DNA of 64,000 nt from an uncultured Desulfobacter sp. (GTDB lineage: Bacteria > Desulfobacterota > Desulfobacteria > Desulfobacterales > Desulfobacteraceae), in NCBI RefSeq assembly GCF_963677125.1, contig NZ_OY781882.1, forward strand, positions 5,850,501 to 5,914,500. The letters are read 5' to 3'. This document shows positions 1 through 8,596 of this stretch, one piece after another. The notes below the pieces were generated by a model. That model had not been told where the DNA came from. It saw only the letters and a program-made list of their open reading frames with translations, and made no database searches. Position numbers and translations under genes: made by a program. The first letter of the stretch is position 1; every line of letters starts with the position of its first letter.

Positions 1-758
1 TGGCCCTGGTAAAACCGCTCCCCTTGGCGTTCCAGGTCAAAATAATCAAATCCTGCGCTTAGATTTGATGCATCGGTCAGTGCGTAGGATATCCGGCCTG
101 CTGCGGAATTCAGATCTTTATCATCACCATCATCAGGGCTGGCACTGTCATCATCCCAGCCGCCGATGTTCTGGGTGGAACCTGACAGTATGAAAGCGGT
201 TTTTCCCAGTTTAGACCCCACCCAGGCCGAGCCCATACCACCGTCGGAATCTTCATCCAGGTGACTTTTGTAGCGCATGGTCACTGCGCCTGACGACTTG
301 TCCGGCGCCTTTTTGGTGATGATGTTAACCACGCCGCCGATGGCATCACTGCCGTATATAGCGCCGCTGGGTCCCCTTACGATTTCGATCCTCTGGATCA
401 TGCTGACCGGGATCTGGTCTGTGCTGGTAAAATCTTTGTATCCGGCTGCCAGCCGCCTGCCGTCAATGAGTACCAGACTTCTTTTGGTTCCGGTTCCCCT
501 GATGTTCGCGGTTTTGGCCCGGCCGGATGCTTCGGACACCATGAGACCCGTGGCCTGTTCCAAAACTTCGGCCACGCAAGTCGCCCCCATCTCTTCGATC
601 TCCAGGTCGGTTATAACCTGAACCGATCCCGGTGCTTCTTCCAGGGTTTTTTCCGATATGGTGGCCGTGACCACCGTAGGGCTGATATTTACTTCAGCCC
701 ATACTTGTAATGGAAACAGTAGAATTAATAATCCCATGAACTGCATTTTGGTTTTCAT
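1..758 (-). CDS. TonB-dependent outer-membrane receptor, N-terminal part (gene cut by window edge)
   Basis: The reading frame is open from an ATG at 758 down to base 1, giving about 252 residues. It begins with a signal peptide (MKTKMQFMGLLILLFPLQVWA) that is followed by the start of the mature protein. The plug domain then shows typical receptor signatures: VVTATISEKTLEEAPGSVQV near the TonB-box region, an NIRGTG segment, RSLVLIDGRRL, and IQRIEIVRGPSGAIYGSDA followed by GGVVNIITK. The first beta-barrel strands follow and run off the window. The family imports ferric siderophores, haem, cobalamin or similar ligands using TonB energy; the ligand cannot be read from this part. The start is supported by AAAGGAG seven bases upstream. 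A sigma70-like promoter with a Fur-like box lies at 786-814, which favours an iron-related ligand (inference). Confidence 0.93.
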   Translation of the reverse strand, partial: MKTKMQFMGLLILLFPLQVWAEVNISPTVVTATISEKTLEEAPGSVQVITDLEIEEMGATCVAEVLEQATGLMVSEASGRAKTANIRGTGTKRSLVLIDGRRLAAGYKDFTSTDQIPVSMIQRIEIVRGPSGAIYGSDAIGGVVNIITKKAPDKSSGAVTMRYKSHLDEDSDGGMGSAWVGSKLGKTAFILSGSTQNIGGWDDDSASPDDGDDKDLNSAAGRISYALTDASNLSAGFDYFDLERQGERFYQG

Positions 759-785
759 TTTTTCTCCTTTTCTTTTGTTAGTGGG

Positions 786-814
786 TTTATATTGACTGAT
801 ATTATCGTTGTCAA
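786..814 (-). promoter_or_regulatory. Sigma70-type promoter of the TonB-dependent receptor gene
   Basis: On the minus strand TTGACA (809-814) and TATAAA (786-791) are separated by exactly 17 bases. They lie 28 bases upstream of the receptor ATG. Both boxes are near consensus (6/6 and 5/6). Confidence 0.7.
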
Positions 815-818
815 TATA
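788..818 (-). promoter_or_regulatory. Inverted repeat / Fur-like operator overlapping the receptor promoter
   Basis: A perfect 9-bp inverted repeat (TATATTGAC at 788-796 and GTCAATATA at 810-818) covers the -10 and -35 boxes. Within it, GACAACGATAATATCAGTC on the minus strand (794-812) matches the classical 19-bp Fur consensus at 12 of 19 positions by eye. An iron-responsive repressor site here would block polymerase directly. The match is partial, so another dimeric regulator is possible. Confidence 0.45.
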
Positions 819-942
819 AAAAGTTAGCCTTCTGCGCAATTATATATAAAAACTAATATTTTTGAGGTGTGCAAAGTGTCGAGATGTTTGCTTTTTTATG
901 TAGAATTTAAAGCGCTTAGGCGTTTCTCAATCCTTAAAAAGA

Positions 943-980
943 AAAAAGGGCAGAGCCGGATTTCCGGTTCTGCCCCTTTA
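943..980. terminator. Bidirectional intrinsic terminator
   Basis: A 13-bp stem (GGGCAGAGCCGGA at 948-960, TCCGGTTCTGCCC at 963-975, one G-U pair) with a two-base loop is flanked by A-rich sequence on the left and T/A-rich sequence on the right. It lies downstream of the substrate-binding-protein module and would end minus-strand transcription entering from about 1039. Confidence 0.75.
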
Positions 981-1038
981 ATAAATACAAATTTTTTTAT
1001 AAAAAAGATTTGGGTAAGTTGATAAGATCTTACAAACT

Positions 1039-1266
1039 TTATTGTGTTCTGAGTCTGGGTGTCGATAGACCCGGTACCGCCTGTTTATTCGTAAGCGAGA
1101 TGCCGTTGTCGTCCCGTATGCCTTGCAATTTCGGCACAAACAAAATATCACACAGCGGGTTAAGCTCCGTGGCCATGGCCCTGGTTCCGGCAAGGGTCTT
1201 GGGAAACCGGGCCGCGACTAGTTTCAGAGGCAAGGTATGCTCCTCATGTTTTTTATATTCATGATC
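1039..1266 (-). pseudogene. Remnant of a second PF04392-type substrate-binding protein gene
   Basis: About 75 codons, beginning near EYKKHEEHTLPLKL and continuing through FPKTLAGTRAMATEL and PLCDILFVPKLQGIRDDNG, match the middle of the binding protein encoded at 7166-8173 (YSKHEEHTLPLKL, FPKTLTETRAMAGEM, PLCDILYISSMQGTKDDDG). The match ends abruptly near 1060 and a stop follows at 1039. There is no start codon with a ribosome site and neither end of the protein is present. It sits immediately after the intact gene at 1265-2272. It is therefore a leftover of an earlier tandem copy, probably produced by deletion between duplicated genes. Confidence 0.8.
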
Positions 1267-2272
1267 ACTCCTGGGTGCGTATAAGTTTTGCGCCCTGCAA
1301 AAGAATGGGTTTGGGTCTGATTCCCATTTTTTTCATCATCGTGACATTGATATACCGTTTGCCGTAGCTGTTTACCTCAATGGGAATCCGGTCCACCGGC
1401 GTTCCCTCCATGGCCTTGAGCAGCATCCTGGCGGAGGTCAGGCCTTGTTCCCAGCCGTTTTTGACGACGGCGCACATGGCCGCATAAGGGATTACCACAT
1501 GGTCCGTGGTGGCCACTGTTTTTCCAAAGGCATCTGCCACCAGGGGGCCGATCTCTTTATCATCCATAGGCCGTCCGTCAGTATCCGTTATGCCCCGTAA
1601 GGTCATTATGCACAGAAGGTCACACCCGGCCTTCAGCTCCTTGGCCATCGACAGAATTTCCCGCCGGTTTCCCGCCGTTTTAAAGTCTACAAATTTAGCG
1701 GAGTAGGTGCTGTATTCGCCATTCACCTGGGCTTGAATGGCCCGAATGGTCGGACTGTCTTTACCGATAATCCCCACCGTTTTAATGGTCGGAACCAGCT
1801 GCTGGGCAAAGGCGATGGTTTCGGCGACATGCAGCCGTTCAAGAATTCCCGACACATTCGATGCCGGATATCCGTATTTTTCCGGGGCTTCATTGACCCC
1901 GCAGAACATCACCGGTGTTTTGACCTTGTCTTTCAAATAGGGTACCACAAACATGGATTGGGCATTGTCATCGGCGGCAATCACGCCATCAGGCTGGAGC
2001 GCCTGGAACAGCTTGAAGGCTTCTTGTGCCTTTTGCGGTCCGTTTTCATAATCGTTCTTGGTGTCCATATAAAAGTAGTGGACCTGGTGGGAGGGGGAAA
2101 GGATCTCATCGATTCCCGTTTTGGTTTGGCGGCACCAGGAGTAGGATTCCTCATAACTCATCACGACGAGAACCTTGAAGCGGGCATGACGGTTCTGGTC
2201 TGCGGCATATCCAACCCTGGCCAGTTGACAAAGGCATATTAATACAGAGAAGATTTTTAGTTGCGTTTTCAT
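1265..2272 (-). CDS. ABC-type substrate-binding protein, PF04392 (ABC_sub_bind) type
   Basis: 335 residues, predicted periplasmic. The N-terminus is a signal peptide (MKTQLKIFSVLICLCQLARV, then GYA-A cleavage). The body has the type I periplasmic-binding fold signature of this family: FKVLVVMSY at the first strand, a PDGVIAADDNAQSMFVVPYL segment near residue 95, TPVMFCGVN near 120, NVSGILER near 140, and a C-terminal INVTMMKKMGI tail followed by KPILLQGAKLIRT. Its ATG overlaps the TGA of the upstream sensor-kinase gene by four bases (ATGA), with GGAGG nine bases upstream, so the two are translationally coupled. No permease or ATPase is present nearby. The protein may therefore serve as a ligand sensor for the kinase rather than as a transporter part (inference). 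The ligand is unknown. Confidence 0.85.
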   Translation of the reverse strand: MKTQLKIFSVLICLCQLARVGYAADQNRHARFKVLVVMSYEESYSWCRQTKTGIDEILSPSHQVHYFYMDTKNDYENGPQKAQEAFKLFQALQPDGVIAADDNAQSMFVVPYLKDKVKTPVMFCGVNEAPEKYGYPASNVSGILERLHVAETIAFAQQLVPTIKTVGIIGKDSPTIRAIQAQVNGEYSTYSAKFVDFKTAGNRREILSMAKELKAGCDLLCIMTLRGITDTDGRPMDDKEIGPLVADAFGKTVATTDHVVIPYAAMCAVVKNGWEQGLTSARMLLKAMEGTPVDRIPIEVNSYGKRYINVTMMKKMGIRPKPILLQGAKLIRTQE

Positions 2273-4994
2273 TTTTGAATACCTCCACCCGGCAGACAGA
2301 TGGTGAATTTGGCCCCCTTTCCGGGACTTGATTCCACGATTATTTCACCGCCATGGTTTTCGGTGATAATAAAGTAAGAGACGCTCAATCCAAGCCCCGT
2401 CCCCACCCCCACCGGCTTGGTGGTAAAAAAGGGGTCAAAAATATGTTTGCGTGTCTTTTCATCCATGCCGGGTCCGTTATCCTCGATCTCAATGCAGACG
2501 ATGTCCCGGACCGGATTTGCACGGGTCCGGATAATGAACCTGGGATCTGGGGTTTCTGCACCCTGCATGGCCTGGGCCCCGTTGGTCAGAATGTTCAGGA
2601 TCACCTGCTGGATTTTGGTCGCCTGGCAGGGGACGGCGGGCAGAGTTTCATCATATTCCCTGGTGATCTTAATTCGCTTAAAGTCATACTCTTTTTTTAA
2701 GTTGTAATCTGTCGCCGCAAGGTCAATGGTTTTGTCCAGGATATCGGCCAGGTGATGGGCGGGTACAACCGCATCTTCTTTCCGGGCAAAACTGAGAATA
2801 TTGTTCACAATCTCCGACACCCGCTGTCCTGAAACGGTGATGCTTTCAATCATCCTTTGTATTCCTCTGTCTTTCATGTATTGCTCAATGGACTCCATGG
2901 TAATGCCGGCCGCTTGCGCCGCTTTTCGGTTGGCCGGGATACCGGTTCCTGCCCTAAGCCGCTGGGCCATTACCTCTGCGGTCTGCAGCATGCCGGCAAG
3001 TGGATTGTTGATCTCATGGGCCATGCCCGCGGCCAGACCGCCCACAGACAGTATCTTTTCGCTCTGGATCATCATCTCTTCCATGCGAACCTGCTCTGTT
3101 ACATCATCCACCCGGATCACGGCGCCTTCCACCACTTGGTTGGCCGTAAGGGGAAAGATGGTGATATCTTCGAAGCGGGTCTCGTTCTCCTGTTTGTAAG
3201 GGACTTTGGATGCGGTGATTACCCTGTTGTCTTGAATGGCGGTTTGGATGTCCCTCATTTTTCCGGCAAAATGGGATAAAACGGTATCCAAAGGTTTTTC
3301 CATCGCCTGATCAGCAATGAGTCCGGTGATTCGTTCAGCCTGTTTGTTCCACTGGGTCACCCTCCCTTCGGGGGTAACGCCCACCAGAACCGAAGGCATG
3401 GAATCAATGATGTTGGACAGATAATTGCGCAGCCGGCGGATTTCTTCTTCAGCTTTCTTTTGTTTGGTAACGTTGATCGACAGGCCGTTTATTCCTTGAA
3501 TCCGGTTGTTTTCATCAAAAAAAGGCATGAAAACCGCATGATAATAATGACCCTTATAATTTAAAACATACTCACAATATTGCCCTGCCAAGGCGCGCGT
3601 CACATGTCCCAGAAAGAGAGGAATATCTTTGTATAAATCAAAAAGGGACAGTCCCACCTCTTGTCCGGGTTGGAGTCCTAATCTTTCAAGCTCCTTTCCT
3701 TCAGACAGGGTGAGAACCCCGTTTTTATCCGTTGACCAGATGATGACCGGAAGGGTATTGTAGATCGCTTTGAGTTGTGAGTAGTTTCGGCGCCGGGCCT
3801 CTTCGGCCTTCTTACGTTCCGTAATATCCTGAACAAAGGCCACGTGATACACTTCGTCCCCGTACGTCACCCTATCCTGGATGACCTGGATGGGAAAAAT
3901 CTCGCCGTTTTTGCGTTGATGATGGGATTCAACGGTATTGGTTCCGGTCTTTTTCAGTGCAGTCAAATTGTCGGCCCAGGCCTCGGCATCAAAGTTGGGG
4001 TCGAAATCAACGACTTTCATCCGGCAGAGTTCCTCCCGGGAATAGCCTAAGCTGGATCGTCCATGTTCATTCACATCCAGGATCTCGCTGTCCTTCCCCA
4101 TTCTCCAGATGCCGATGGGTGCCTTATCGTAAACGAACTGTGTCAGCCTTAGTTCAGATTCCATCTCCTTGCGTTTGCTGATTTCCATCTCCAGGGTTCG
4201 TGTCCGTTTTGCCTCTTTGTCCAGCATCATGCCCAGTTGTTGCGTCATTGCATTGAAGGCCCGGGAAAGACGAATGACTTCCGCCGAGCCTTTTATTTTT
4301 GCCTTCAGGGGCAATTCTCCTGCGGTGATGCGATCGGCGGCCCGGGTCAATTCAACAATGGGTGCGGACAGTTTGCGGGCCAGAACCACGCCCATCCATC
4401 CGGCCAAAGCAGACATGGCCAGCACAATGGCAACGGAGACCCACCCGTTTCGTAAGACGGGCCGGTAGGCTTCGCTTACCGGCAATTCAGTCATCACCGC
4501 CCAGTCCGGGTCTACAAGAGGGACATAGGTGCCGACCACCGTCTCACCCGTAATACCCACAAATCGATGAACCTTTTTCTGTTCTCTTGTTTTCTGGTGA
4601 CGGACAAAGTCCGAGACATCTTCGAGGTGGTGCAATGTTTCACCTTTCAGCACGCGGCTGATATCACCGAAGGCAATCAGGCGTCCTTTTTTGTCCACTA
4701 CGTAGGCGTATCCCGTTTCTCCCACCCGGAGCGCTTCCACCAGTTGCCAAATGAATTTCAAATTGACCTCAGCCGCAAGAATCCCGAGCCGCTTCCCCGT
4801 CCGGGTGATGATCGGAACCGACATGATCACCAGGGGTTCAGCCGATACCTTGTCCACATAGACCGCACCCACATGCCGTCGGATTCCGGACACCGATAAG
4901 AAGGGATCAGGACCCATTTGGGCATCAAGCCTTTTCGACTCGGTCCGTGACATGCGGGAGACCCTGGCCAGGGGTTTATTGTTTCTGTAAAAGG
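2269..4994 (-). pseudogene. Multi-PAS sensor histidine kinase, 3' part, separated from its 5' end by an IS200-like insertion
   Basis: The open frame from the insertion edge begins RNNKPLARVSRMSRTESKRL, which is the interior of a Cache-type periplasmic sensor and not a natural start. It continues with the rest of the sensor domain, a transmembrane segment near residue 175 of the stretch starting at 4953, and HAMP (about 190-245). Three PAS domains follow (about 270-390, 395-510, 515-640), then HisKA with the phospho-acceptor His in LAAGMAHEINNPLAG, and HATPase_c with LNILTNGAQAM (N box), EDNGPGM (G1) and GTGLGLSVSYFI (G2). The catalytic half is intact, but membrane topology and start are lost. 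The 5' part lies at 5563-5889. A shortened protein could still be made from an internal ATG (4953), but I have no evidence for that. Its stop overlaps the downstream binding-protein start. Confidence 0.88.
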
Positions 4995-4999
4995 TTAAA

Positions 5000-5020
5000 A
5001 CCCCCGTCTTTAGACGGGTA
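5000..5020. repeat. Left-end hairpin of the IS200-like element
   Basis: CCCGTC (5003-5008), loop TTTA, GACGGG (5013-5018), just inside the left border. Such imperfect subterminal hairpins are where TnpA binds in this family. Confidence 0.6.
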
Positions 5021-5054
5021 GCATTTTGCCAGCAGTTGTTTTATAGTCCTTTGC

Positions 5055-5480
5055 ATGGACTATCGGCAAAACAGTCATACAAAGTACAAAATAGAATATC
5101 ATTTTGTTTGGGTGACGAAGTACCGATACCACGTATTGCAAGGGGATGTTGCTTTGCGAGTGAGAGAACTCGTCCGACAAACCTGTGAGAGGTTTGAAAT
5201 TCACATTTTGCGTGGTGTTGTCAGCAAGGATCATGTTCACATTCTGTGTTCGGCACCACCAAATATTTCCCCGTCTGATATCATGCGCAGAGTTAAGGGG
5301 CGTGTGTCTCGGAAAATTTTTGAGGAGTTTCCACATTTGAAAAAGCGATATTGGGGTAAACATTTTTGGGCTCGGGGGTATTTTTGCATAACCTCTGGAG
5401 AACTGACAAAAGATATGATTCAAGAGTATCTTGAACATCATTTTGAAAAAGACCCTAATGATCATTTTGATATTGAGTAG
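5055..5480 (+). CDS. tnpA: IS200/IS605-family transposase TnpA (Y1 HUH superfamily)
   Basis: 141 residues, the normal size for IS200-type TnpA. The HUH metal-binding motif is H60-V-H62 in SKDHVHILCSAPP. The catalytic tyrosine is Y125 in MIQEYLEHH. These positions agree with those known for the family (about 64/66 and 127 in the IS608 enzyme). The N-terminal YKIEYHFVWVTKYRYHVL strand and the KRYWGKHFWARGYF segment are also typical. The enzyme acts as a dimer on single-stranded DNA, cutting and rejoining the top strand at the element ends. All key residues are present, so the element may still be active. It is the only plus-strand gene in the window. Confidence 0.95.
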   Translation: MDYRQNSHTKYKIEYHFVWVTKYRYHVLQGDVALRVRELVRQTCERFEIHILRGVVSKDHVHILCSAPPNISPSDIMRRVKGRVSRKIFEEFPHLKKRYWGKHFWARGYFCITSGELTKDMIQEYLEHHFEKDPNDHFDIE

Positions 5481-5485
5481 CTCCT

Positions 5486-5557
5486 TCAACCGGCTATAGC
5501 CGGTCTCGCTGGACTTTCAGTCCGCGAGTTTAAACCCACCGGCTTGAAGCCGGTGGT
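5486..5557. repeat. Right-end palindrome cluster of the IS200-like element
   Basis: Three consecutive palindromes follow the transposase stop: about 5489-5504 (ACCGGCTATAGCCGGT), 5507-5530 (CTCGC/GCGAG enclosing GGACT/AGTCC), and 5536-5556 (CCACCGGC/GCCGGTGG). The last is the likely TnpA-binding right-end hairpin. The others may act as a terminator or insulator. Confidence 0.65.
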
Positions 5558-5562
5558 TGTTT

Positions 5563-5889
5563 AGTCTCCGTGTTGAGAAGAATCAGCTGGCGAAACGCCG
5601 GTTCCATTCCCAAAAGGGCCTGAATCGCATTTTCCCGCTCCCGGTTCGATCGAGCCAGTCTGACGGCCGTCTCCATCACACTAAATTTTTCCCGGATAAA
5701 GCCGGCAACCGCATCCGCTGCCTGCCTGGCAACGACCGTCTGTCTCCCCTGGACAGCTTCATTCTGAGTCTGTACCAGAAAAAAGATGCTCACGGCCCAT
5801 GATATAAGCAGTGCCGTCACACTCATGCCAATAAACGCCAGAGCCAGTGTGGTCGACAGCTTTCGGGAGCTTCCGGTGTGATTGTTCAT
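5563..5889 (-). pseudogene. Sensor histidine kinase, 5' part (N-terminal membrane anchor and start of Cache sensor), cut by IS200-like element
   Basis: From an ATG at 5889 the frame gives MNNHTGSSRKLSTTL, a transmembrane segment (LALAFIGMSVTALLISWAVS) and the first helices and strand of a double-Cache sensor ending AFRQLILLNTE. The frame then enters insertion-sequence DNA and stops at 5530. The natural continuation (RNNKPLARVSRMS) resumes on the other side of the element at about 4994. Rejoined, the kinase would be about 1,020 residues long with an ordinary periplasmic sensor, so this is a recent disruption and not two genes. A purine-rich AAAAAGGAA lies just upstream of the start. Confidence 0.85.
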
Positions 5890-5926
5890 TATGTTGCGTT
5901 CCTTTTTCGTGGGTAATGGGCCATCA

Positions 5927-6955
5927 TTATTGGATGATTTTAGAGGCCATGTTCAACACGCCGTCGGGAAGTGTGATGCCAAGTTTCCCGGCAACACGGA
6001 GATTGATCACAAGCACTTGCTCGGGCGTTACCACTGGTATGCTCCCGGCAGGCGTGCCCTTAAGGACCTTGGCAATGAGAGGGGCGGTCAGTCGGCCCAC
6101 ATCCGGCATTTCATTTCCCGTGCCGTACAGTGCCCCCTGTTCCACCGTATAATAAAAAGAGCCTCCCAGGGGCAGCCCGTGTTTTTCAGCAAAAGAGTTG
6201 ATCAGATTCCATCCTGGGGTTGAGTGGTTGAGGGTATCCGGCATGAGAATCATGGCGTCCATGCCCGGGCCGGCCTTTTGAGCTCTTTCTTCGAGGTCTT
6301 TTGCCAACGCATTGAACGTAGTTACCGGAACATCAATCAGCGTGATTCCCAAGGATGATGCCAAAGGGCGCAAGGCTGCAAGTGACGGGGTGATTGTAGG
6401 GTAGTTTTTATCATAACCGATCCATATCCGCTTTGCTTCAGGCCGGATCTCATGCAGTATTTCCAGTCGTTTGCAAATCTGTTCCGGGCCGGGGAAGCGG
6501 ACCCCTGTGGCATTTTTTCCAGGATGGGGTACACTCTCCACCAAACCGGTTCCCTCAATCCCTGCATAGGAAAATACCAGGGGGATCTCCGTGCCGTTTA
6601 TGGCCTTATGGGCCATGACCGAAGGCTGGGTGGGCATGGTAACGATCACATCGACATGATCGGCAACTAATTTTTTTGCCGCATTGTACTCACCTTCAGC
6701 ATCATCGTTGAAGGTGAGTACATCATAAATGATGTTCTCATCCTCCTTAAATCCCAATTCGGTCATTTGGGATTTAATTCCGTGGATTACTGGAAAAAAC
6801 AGGTCTGCGCCGCACACTACGCCTACCCGGAACGTTTTAGGCTTTGTTCTGTCGCATCCTGATGTCAGCATGCCTATGACAAGTATAATGACCAAGATGG
6901 CCCATACATACGACACCAGGCCGTTTCTAATCAGCTTTATCATCATTGTTGTCAT
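5927..6955 (-). CDS. Lipoprotein ABC-type substrate-binding protein, PF04392 type
   Basis: 342 residues. The N-terminal hydrophobic segment (VWAILVIILVIGML) ends in a lipobox, LTSGC, so the mature protein is probably a membrane-anchored lipoprotein with Cys near residue 34. The binding-fold core is recognisable: FRVGVVCGADLFFPVIHG, a VDVIVTMPTQPSVMAHKA segment, IPLVFSYAGIEGTGLV, NATGVRFPGPEQICKRLEIL, and the family-typical LPLGGSFYYTVEQGALYGTG near the C-terminus. It is closer to the classical ABC_sub_bind (tryptophan/tyrosine-type) proteins than the two siblings at 1265-2272 and 7166-8173. It precedes the disrupted kinase by 37 bases and so was probably its sensory partner. The start at 6955 has GGAG ten bases upstream; ATGs at codons 4 and 5 are alternatives. 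Confidence 0.85.
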   Translation of the reverse strand: MTTMMIKLIRNGLVSYVWAILVIILVIGMLTSGCDRTKPKTFRVGVVCGADLFFPVIHGIKSQMTELGFKEDENIIYDVLTFNDDAEGEYNAAKKLVADHVDVIVTMPTQPSVMAHKAINGTEIPLVFSYAGIEGTGLVESVPHPGKNATGVRFPGPEQICKRLEILHEIRPEAKRIWIGYDKNYPTITPSLAALRPLASSLGITLIDVPVTTFNALAKDLEERAQKAGPGMDAMILMPDTLNHSTPGWNLINSFAEKHGLPLGGSFYYTVEQGALYGTGNEMPDVGRLTAPLIAKVLKGTPAGSIPVVTPEQVLVINLRVAGKLGITLPDGVLNMASKIIQ

Positions 6956-7151
6956 GATTTAACGTCTCCATCGGCAGGCAAATGATGAATTTGGCTCCGG
7001 CTCCCATGCTGGATTCAACGGTCATCTCGCCTTTATGATTTTCAGTGATAATGAAATATGAAACACTGAGTCCCAGCCCCGTTCCCACCCCTACCGGCTT
7101 GGTGGTGAAAAAGGGGTCAAAAACATGTTTTCGGGTCTTAGAATTGTTCAT
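6927..7151 (-). pseudogene. 3' remnant of a sensor histidine kinase (HATPase_c G2 box end)
   Basis: About 70 codons are left. The sequence KTRKHVFDPFFTTKPVGVGT, then GLGLSVSYFIITENH and a C-terminal KFIICLP, is nearly identical to the last 65 residues of the kinase at 2269-4994. Everything upstream of the F and G2 boxes is missing: the homology begins directly behind the stop of the binding-protein gene at 7166. It is a deletion product, cannot bind ATP by itself, and has no plausible ribosome site. Confidence 0.85.
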
Positions 7152-7165
7152 AAGTCAAGGGTGTC

Positions 7166-8173
7166 CTAAAGCTCTGTCCGAACCAGTTCGGTGTCTTTCA
7201 AAAGAATCGGTTTGGGCTTGATGTCGAATGCTTCCATCACCGTCACATTGATGATTGGTTTGTTCCGCCGGTTGCGGGTGATGGGTATCTGGGAAACCGG
7301 GGTTCCGCCCATGGCTTTGAGCAGCATCTGGGCTGCGGTGGCGCCCTGTTCCTGCGGGGTTTGGGTCATCCCGCACAACATCCCGTATTTAACATGAAGA
7401 TTGTTGCAGCCGACAACCGGTTTGGCAAAGGCCGCTGTAAGAACAGGCACAACCTGCTTAGCGGAAAGCGGGGTGCCATCGTCGTCCTTTGTTCCTTGCA
7501 TTGAAGATATATATAAAATATCACACAACGGCCGCATTTCCCCAGCCATGGCCCTGGTTTCGGTAAGGGTTTTGGGAAAGCGTACAGCCGCAAGTTTCAG
7601 TGGCAAGGTATGTTCCTCATGTTTAGAATAATCCAGAATAGATCGTCCAGTGGTACCGTCGTAGGACATATAACCGAAGGTTTTGACGGCAGGCATCAAT
7701 AGTTTGGCAAAGGCCAGGGTCTGGCTGATGCTGACTCTTTCCAGGATACCGGAGACATTGGCGGCCGGATACCCGTATGTCTCAGGTTCCTTATTGACCC
7801 CGCAGAACATCACCGGCGTGTTTACCTTGTCTTTCAGGTAGGGCACCACGAACATGGATTGGGCATTGTCATCGGCGGCAATTACACCGTCGGGGCGCAT
7901 CCTTTTGTACAATTCATATGCCTCTTTGGCTTTTTGCGGACCGCCTGCGACATTCTTTCTGGTGTCCAGGTAGGCGTATTCTATTCGGCAGGTGTCGGAC
8001 AGCACCGACTCGATCCCCTGCTGCTCTTCCATGGCGAATCCATAATCCGCCCCATAGCTCATCACGACGAGAACCTTGAAGCGGGCCGCATGGTGCTGGT
8101 CTGCAGCGTACACAACCGCGGCCAGTTGACAAAGGCAAATTAAAATGGAGAATATTTTTAATTTTGTTTTCAT
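7166..8173 (-). CDS. ABC-type substrate-binding protein, PF04392 type
   Basis: 335 residues from the ATG at 8173. I chose this start over an in-frame upstream one (8221) because it gives a clean signal peptide (MKTKLKIFSILICLCQLAAV, cleavage after VYA) identical in pattern to that of 1265-2272, and the upstream codons belong to a decayed kinase tail. The two proteins share long runs (PDGVIAADDNAQSMFVVPYL, TPVMFCGVN) but differ in the middle. This one has DYSKHEEHTLPLKLAAVRFP and PLCDILYISSMQGTKDDDGT, the version also seen in the remnant at 1039-1266. Predicted periplasmic ligand sensor or transporter component; no permease is nearby. The ligand is unknown. Confidence 0.85.
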   Translation of the reverse strand: MKTKLKIFSILICLCQLAAVVYAADQHHAARFKVLVVMSYGADYGFAMEEQQGIESVLSDTCRIEYAYLDTRKNVAGGPQKAKEAYELYKRMRPDGVIAADDNAQSMFVVPYLKDKVNTPVMFCGVNKEPETYGYPAANVSGILERVSISQTLAFAKLLMPAVKTFGYMSYDGTTGRSILDYSKHEEHTLPLKLAAVRFPKTLTETRAMAGEMRPLCDILYISSMQGTKDDDGTPLSAKQVVPVLTAAFAKPVVGCNNLHVKYGMLCGMTQTPQEQGATAAQMLLKAMGGTPVSQIPITRNRRNKPIINVTVMEAFDIKPKPILLKDTELVRTEL

Positions 8174-8450
8174 TTTTGGACATCTCCGGGTGGACGATCG
8201 CGAATTCGGCACCTTTCCCACAGTGTTATTTCACCGTTATTTCGCCTAGTTCGCCGCCGTATTTTTTGGTGATAATAACAGCCACATCCATACAGGTCCG
8301 AATGGTGAATTTGGCTGCAAGTCTCCCTGCGTGGCCAGGGCCTTGTTGGTAAGGAAATTCAGCATCACCTGCTGAATTTTGGTGGCCTGGCAGGGGACTG
8401 CAGGCAGGCTGTCATTATATTTCCTAGTAAAACAATAAGGATATGATTTT
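8170..8450 (-). pseudogene. Degenerate 3' remnant of a third sensor histidine kinase
   Basis: In the minus strand the stretch at about 8350-8440 still reads LPAVPCQATKIQQVMLNFLT followed by NKALATQG, matching the N-box region of the kinase at 2269-4994 (LPAVPCQATKIQQVILNILT, NGAQAMQG). After frameshifts and losses the tail near 8170 reads RPPGDVQK and a stop overlapping the next ATG, corresponding to LPGGGIQK in the intact gene. No continuous frame remains. This shows that the gene at 7166-8173 was once also coupled to a kinase. The stretch 8451-8596 upstream holds no gene I can recognise. Confidence 0.75.
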
Positions 8451-8596
8451 TTTTATAGGAAATTATACCAGACTATCAATCAAGATGTCAAAAACTCAAA
8501 CAGTCTTGTTGCCCCTGCCCGGGCACAATGTTGTTTCTGGACAGGGACGATAAAACGCTGGATGCAGGTCTTAGAAATGAGAAATGAGATATTATA

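Larger units (their letters stand above)
4995..5562 (+). mobile_element. IS200/IS605-family insertion sequence (tnpA only)
   Basis: A roughly 570-bp element interrupts the sensor-kinase gene. The left end has a short hairpin (CCCGTC 5003-5008, GACGGG 5013-5018). The right end has three nested palindromes: ACCGGCTATAGCCGGT, CTCGC...GCGAG around GGACT/AGTCC, and CCACCGGC...GCCGGTGG at 5536-5556. Subterminal hairpins, a single tyrosine transposase gene, and no terminal inverted repeats or visible target duplication are family traits. Exact ends are estimated from where the kinase reading frame stops and resumes (about 5560-5566 and 4985-4995). No tnpB or omega-RNA region is present. Confidence 0.85.

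Noticed and set aside
5010..5489. 159-codon minus-strand frame over the insertion sequence
   Set aside because: It is the complement of tnpA; the plus-strand frame has the complete HUH transposase motifs.
5055..5562. IS605-type element with tnpB and guide RNA
   Set aside because: No tnpB-like frame or space for one exists between tnpA and the right end.
8164..8352. 62-codon plus-strand frame upstream of the binding-protein gene
   Set aside because: It lies over the degenerate kinase remnant on the other strand and shows no family features.
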